Assembly (NCBI GenBank): GCA_037379885.1
Contig: JARRJC010000020.1
Location: 1-45,861, forward strand
DNA from: Limibacillus sp.
GTDB lineage: Bacteria > Pseudomonadota > Alphaproteobacteria > Kiloniellales > CECT-8803
Length of the DNA stretch: 45,861 bases
Direction of reading: 5' to 3'
Position numbers and translations under genes: made by a program. Below, in pieces: positions 42,591 through 45,861 of this stretch; position 1 is the stretch's first letter, and each line of letters opens with the position of its first letter. The notes below the pieces were generated by a model. The model ran no database searches. It had not been told where the DNA came from and saw only the letters and a list, made by a program, of their open reading frames with translations.

Positions 42591-43877
42591 ATGCCTGCCG
42601 CAAACACCCTGACGCGCCGCCTATCCCTTTGGGACCAGACCGCGCCACAGCCGCCGGAAACCGGACCGCTTCGCGGCGAGCGGCAGGCCGAGGCTGTGAT
42701 CGTCGGGGGCGGCTTTACCGGCTGCGCGGCGGCGCTGCGCCTCGCGGAGGCCGGAAAGGACGTCGTGCTGCTGGAGGCCGCCGGTTTTGGCGAAGGCGGT
42801 TCCGGGCGCAACGTCGGTCTGGTCAACGCCGGCCTCTGGATGCCGCCGGGCGACATCGAAGCGGCCATGGGAGAGGCGGCGGCGCGCCGCCTCTGCGAAC
42901 CCCTGGCCGAAGGACCGGCGCGGGTCTTCTCACTGATTGAGCGGCATCAGATGAACTGCGAGGCGGTGCGCGAGGGCACGATCCACGCCGCCCACAACAG
43001 GGCCGGGCTGGCCGATCTGAAGCGGCGTCATGCGCAGTGGCAGAAGCTGGGCGCGCCGGTCACTCTGTTGAATGAGCAGGAAACAGCGCTGCGGACCGGC
43101 ACCAAGGTCTTCAAGGGCGGCCTTTTCGATGCGCGCGCCGGCACGATCAATCCCATGGGCTACGTGCGCGGCCTCGCCCGGGCGGCGATCAACGCAGGCG
43201 CAGACCTCCACGGCGCTTCAGCCGTAATGAAGCTGGAGCGCCGCGAAGGCCTCTGGCGGGTCGAGACGGCGGAGGGTGCGGTCACAGCCCCCAAGGCGAT
43301 CCTGGCCACCAACGCCTACAGCGCAGACCTACTGCCGGGACTGGAGCGCGCCTTCACGCCCATCAGCTTCTACCAACTCGCCACCGCGCCTCTCGGCGGG
43401 CAGTCCAGCGGAATTCTTCCGGGGCGGGAGGGACTTTGGGACACCGGCAAGATCATGACCGCAGTCCGGGTCGATGCGGCGGGCCGCCTGCTGCTGGGCT
43501 CTATGGGTGCGCTCTACGGTCGGGACGCGGCCCTGACCAAGCGCTGGGGGAACAAGACGCTGCGCTGGATCTTCCCTGGTCTCGGGCCGGTTTCCTGGGA
43601 GGCGGCCTGGAGCGGGCGCATCGCCATGACCCGCGACCACCTGCCCCGCCTCCTGTCGCCGGAGCCCGGCCTCTACGTCCCCATCGGATACAACGGGCGG
43701 GGCATCTCACCCGGCACGGTGTTCGGAGAGGCGCTGGCCAACCTGATCGCGGGCCACATTGGCGAGGAAGAGCTGCCTTTGGCGCTCACGGAACGCTGGG
43801 AGGAACCTCTGCGCGAATCCCGGCGGCTCTTCTACTCTGGAGCTTTCAGGGCCTACCGTCTCTGGAAGAGCCTCTAG
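42591..43877 (+). CDS. FAD-dependent oxidoreductase, DAO family (PuuB-like)
   Basis: A 428-residue flavoprotein of the D-amino acid oxidase/glycine oxidase superfamily. The FAD fingerprint is EAVIVGGGFTGCAAALRLAE (34-53) with LLEAAGFGEGGSGRNVGLVN, the SGRN motif typical of gamma-glutamylputrescine oxidase-like enzymes. C-terminal FAD contacts are VPIGYNGRGISPGTVFGEAL. It probably oxidises an amine or amino-acid derivative; the exact substrate is unknown. No GcvT domain is fused, unlike the demethylases. The start ATG 42591 is preceded by CCGAGGAGTTAGACCGCC, a fair ribosome-binding site. It is divergent from the molybdoenzyme and 145 bases before an MFS gene on the same strand. Confidence 0.9.
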   Translation: MPAANTLTRRLSLWDQTAPQPPETGPLRGERQAEAVIVGGGFTGCAAALRLAEAGKDVVLLEAAGFGEGGSGRNVGLVNAGLWMPPGDIEAAMGEAAARRLCEPLAEGPARVFSLIERHQMNCEAVREGTIHAAHNRAGLADLKRRHAQWQKLGAPVTLLNEQETALRTGTKVFKGGLFDARAGTINPMGYVRGLARAAINAGADLHGASAVMKLERREGLWRVETAEGAVTAPKAILATNAYSADLLPGLERAFTPISFYQLATAPLGGQSSGILPGREGLWDTGKIMTAVRVDAAGRLLLGSMGALYGRDAALTKRWGNKTLRWIFPGLGPVSWEAAWSGRIAMTRDHLPRLLSPEPGLYVPIGYNGRGISPGTVFGEALANLIAGHIGEEELPLALTERWEEPLRESRRLFYSGAFRAYRLWKSL

Positions 43878-44022
43878 AGACAGGGCGCGAACAAGAAAGT
43901 TTCCTGGCGCGCCTGAGCGAGACGACCCCCGGCGGTCTATGGCTCCGTCATTCCAACAAACGACCAACAAGGGGGCGTCGCCCCGAGAAGCAACCCCAAG
44001 CCGCTCTTCTGCGTAGGCGTCC

Positions 44023-45408
44023 ATGACAGAACCCACCCCCATGCGCTCCGTCCTCTTGTCTGTCGCCGCCCTCATTCTCGGTTTTTCTTTCCTGCTCGCC
44101 GGCAACGGCCTGCAGTTCGTCGCCCTCGGTCTGCGCGCGAACCTGGAAGGAATCTCGGTCCAGACCATGGGCTTCGTTTCGGCCTGCTACTTCATCGGGT
44201 TCGGCGTGGGCTCACAGATCTGTCCGGCGATCACCCGCTCAGCGGGCCATATCCGCAGTTTCGCCGCCTACGGCTCGCTGGTCTCCGGCGTCGCTCTCAT
44301 ACACCCCCTGCTGCCCGATCCCATCGCCTGGGGCGTTCTGCGCCTGGTCACCGGGTTCTCCTTCGCAGGTCTCTACATGGTGGTGGAGTCCTGGCTGAAC
44401 GCGCGGGCCAGCAACGAGCTGCGCGGGCGCCTACTTTCGGTGTATGGGACGGCGGCTTTCGGGGGCTACGCGCTGGGTCCGATGCTTGCGCAGCTCGGTG
44501 ACCCGCGCGGCTTCGATCTTTTCGTCATTTCCTCAATCATGGTTTCCTTCGCGCTCATTCCCGTGACGCTGACTCGCGCCAGCGCGCCGGTCAGTGATGC
44601 CCAGGATCCGAACGGCGGCGAGAAGCGCTTCAGCGTCCGCCGTCTCTACCGGGAGACGCCTCTGGGGCTGGTCGGGCTGGTACTGCTCTCGGCCTGTCAG
44701 GGCGCCTTCATGGGGCTCAGCCCCAGCTTCGGCGAGCAGATGAACCTCTCCGGCGACTGGGTCGCCTACCTGATGACCACGGCGATGGTCGCCGGGTTGG
44801 TGGCTCAGTACCCCGTCGGCTGGCTTTCCGACCGCTTCGACCGGCGCCTGATGATCGGCGTCATCACGCTGGGCGGCAGCGCCGCCACGGGCTTTTTCTT
44901 CATGTTGAGTCTGGCGGGGCCACTGTCGCCCGAGCTCCTGCTCGCCTCCGCGGCAGTCACGGGCGTCGCCATCTTCCCGCTTTATGCAGTCCTGCTGGCC
45001 TACACCAACGACCGCCTGCCGGTCTCCTCCCTGGTCCCGGCGGCGGCGACCATCGTGCTGTCCTATTCCGTGGGCTCGGCGCTGGGCGCGCCGTCGGCGT
45101 CATGGCTAATGAAGCTTCTCGGCGGCGGCGGATACTTCCTCTACATGGCCGCAACTTTGGGCGCCATCGCGCTCTTCACCTTCTATCGCATGATGCGCCG
45201 CGATGCGCCCACGCTCGGGGACGAACAAGCCTCCGCCTACGCCGTGGCCACGCCAGGCACCGTGCCGCTCAGCGAGGACTACGACGACTATCTGACCGAT
45301 CAGCCGGCTGACGAGCAGGTACCTGCCGATGACCGTGGCGAGAGCGCCGAAAGCCCCGACCTTCCAGAGCAGGAGGTCGGCCCTGGGGCGCTCCCGCAAG
45401 GTGCTTGA
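44023..45408 (+). CDS. MFS transporter, YcaD-like
   Basis: A 461-residue major facilitator protein of the inner membrane with about twelve segments. LLAGNGLQFVALGLRANLEG (residues 26-45), the YFIGFGVGSQICP segment, and YMVVESWLNARASNELRGRL are the signature of the YcaD/DUF-MFS group. The interdomain loop is ASAPVSDAQDPNGGEKRFSV, and after the last segment comes an acidic tail of about 65 residues (YDDYLTDQPADEQVPADDRG) with no clear fold. The ATG at 44023 is used; residue 7 (44041) is an alternative. It lies 145 bases after the flavoenzyme. Substrate unknown. Confidence 0.92.
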   Translation: MTEPTPMRSVLLSVAALILGFSFLLAGNGLQFVALGLRANLEGISVQTMGFVSACYFIGFGVGSQICPAITRSAGHIRSFAAYGSLVSGVALIHPLLPDPIAWGVLRLVTGFSFAGLYMVVESWLNARASNELRGRLLSVYGTAAFGGYALGPMLAQLGDPRGFDLFVISSIMVSFALIPVTLTRASAPVSDAQDPNGGEKRFSVRRLYRETPLGLVGLVLLSACQGAFMGLSPSFGEQMNLSGDWVAYLMTTAMVAGLVAQYPVGWLSDRFDRRLMIGVITLGGSAATGFFFMLSLAGPLSPELLLASAAVTGVAIFPLYAVLLAYTNDRLPVSSLVPAAATIVLSYSVGSALGAPSASWLMKLLGGGGYFLYMAATLGAIALFTFYRMMRRDAPTLGDEQASAYAVATPGTVPLSEDYDDYLTDQPADEQVPADDRGESAESPDLPEQEVGPGALPQGA

Positions 45409-45540
45409 GGAAATCAAGGACGGCCCCCTCTATTGCGCTGTTCGCCAGATCACTCCTTGCCAAGCAATAGCCCGCCCGCTATTCGACCTTGAGATCGAAG
45501 ATCGTTAAGTCCCGAAGGGTTCAATCGGAGCGCCGCCGTT
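45409..45540. other. non-coding gap
   Basis: Nothing recognisable is seen between the YcaD-like gene and the small open frame that follows. If that small frame is not a gene, the empty stretch is 326 bases (45409-45734). No terminator, promoter consensus, tRNA or repeat was found by eye. Confidence 0.5.
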
Positions 45541-45738
45541 TTGGCTTCTCGCAAAGCTTCGCAATCGGTGGGCCTGATCGAACGCATGTGCGATAATCTG
45601 ATGTGGCTGGACCATGTCGCGCTACGGGCCTTCGGTCCGATGGCCGAGGTCCTGCTGGTTTTTCTCGATGCCGATGGTCAAGACGGAGAGGGATCCATGG
45701 ATCAGGCCGCGAAGACCGGGACCGAGCAAGAGACATGA
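45541..45738 (+). CDS. possible small hypothetical protein
   Basis: A 65-residue open frame with a TTG start preceded by GGAG at ten bases (an inner ATG at 45586 is possible). It has no signal peptide or known domain; the middle is moderately hydrophobic (LDHVALRAFGPMAEVLLVFL) and the end is acidic. Its stop overlaps the start of the next gene (ATGA, 45735-45738), which is the main reason to list it. Composition is like the neighbours. It could equally be chance in GC-rich DNA. Confidence 0.3.
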   Translation: MASRKASQSVGLIERMCDNLMWLDHVALRAFGPMAEVLLVFLDADGQDGEGSMDQAAKTGTEQET

Positions 45739-45861
45739 GCAGCCCCCGTTTCACGAAGCTGACCGTGCGCGCCGCCGACGTGCCCCTCAACCGCCCGGTG
45801 ATCGCCAAGGTCGGCAGCTTTCCCAAGTGGGCCTTCATCTGCGTCGATGTGGAAACCGACG
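45735..45861 (+). CDS. enolase-superfamily (mandelate racemase/muconate-lactonizing type) protein, 5' part
   Basis: The first 42 codons of a gene cut by the end of the window. MSSPRFTKLTVRAADVPLNR, then PVIAKVGSFPKWAFICVDVE is the N-terminal capping domain start of mandelate racemase/muconate-lactonizing enzyme-type proteins, which abstract a proton next to a carboxylate. The catalytic Lys and metal-binding residues lie in the missing part, so the substrate is open. The ATG at 45735 follows GAGCAAGAGAC; it overlaps the stop of a 65-codon open frame. Confidence 0.7.
   Translation, partial: MSSPRFTKLTVRAADVPLNRPVIAKVGSFPKWAFICVDVETD

Noticed and set aside
43972-43984. GGGGC-GTC-GCCCC hairpin as terminator after the FAD gene
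   Set aside because: No T-run follows and the stem is only five base pairs.
45521-45838. 105-codon minus-strand open frame at the right end
   Set aside because: It opposes the enolase-superfamily start and has no recognisable features.

Overview
The window looks like chromosomal DNA from a GC-rich alphaproteobacterium, probably a Rhodospirillales/Kiloniellales-type heterotroph. The reasons are the very high GC content with many antisense open frames, GTG and TTG starts, PutA without its own DNA-binding domain next to a divergent Lrp-type PutR, and several dimethylglycine-dehydrogenase-like flavoenzymes. No rRNA, tRNA, insertion sequence, phage gene, CRISPR array or origin was seen. The assignment is inference from gene content; there is no marker gene here.

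Layout. (1) 66-6712: two tandem paralogous polytopic membrane proteins, a GTG-start MFS transporter, a secreted NEPFW-motif protein and a pirin. (2) 6878-11186: a MscS channel whose 3' end overlaps a class III adenylate cyclase, then a HbpS/GlcG-like protein and a short-chain dehydrogenase that lacks the usual catalytic Tyr. (3) 11323-16112: a BMP-type ABC importer operon (ATPase, two permeases, binding protein) ending in a clear terminator; the first permease carries a frameshift or deletion. (4) 16264-23455: a cupin-XRE regulator, then a tight operon of two flavin/tetrahydrofolate demethylases and a non-pyrrolysine MttB-superfamily methyltransferase. (5) 23465-26470: an AceE/transketolase-like thiamine enzyme divergent from an Lrp regulator. 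(6) 26496-33187: a minus-strand operon of putA, a small cupin, RidA, a phytanoyl-CoA-dioxygenase-like enzyme and a DUF1028 protein, with divergent putR. (7) 33225-39258: an alpha/beta hydrolase, a small lipoprotein, a third demethylase-type flavoenzyme, an MFS transporter with a structured leader, and PPK2. (8) 39289-45861: a class II aldolase-like protein, a cytoplasmic BisC/DMSO-reductase-type molybdoenzyme, a DAO-type flavoprotein, a YcaD-like MFS transporter, and the start of an enolase-superfamily gene.

Functional reading. The centre of the window appears devoted to uptake and stepwise demethylation of an N-methylated amine or betaine. The BMP importer would bring in the substrate, the MttB homologue could remove the first methyl group, and the two flavoenzymes could oxidise off the next two and pass C1 units to tetrahydrofolate. 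This gives exactly three demethylating enzymes for a trimethylated nitrogen, or fewer steps for a dimethylated one such as proline betaine, whose product proline would enter the neighbouring PutA. No corrinoid protein accompanies the MttB homologue, so its methyl acceptor is unknown. That is the most interesting open question in the window.

The other points worth a second look are a possible attenuator before the MFS gene at 37101, a palindromic operator candidate before the cupin-XRE gene, and the broken permease.
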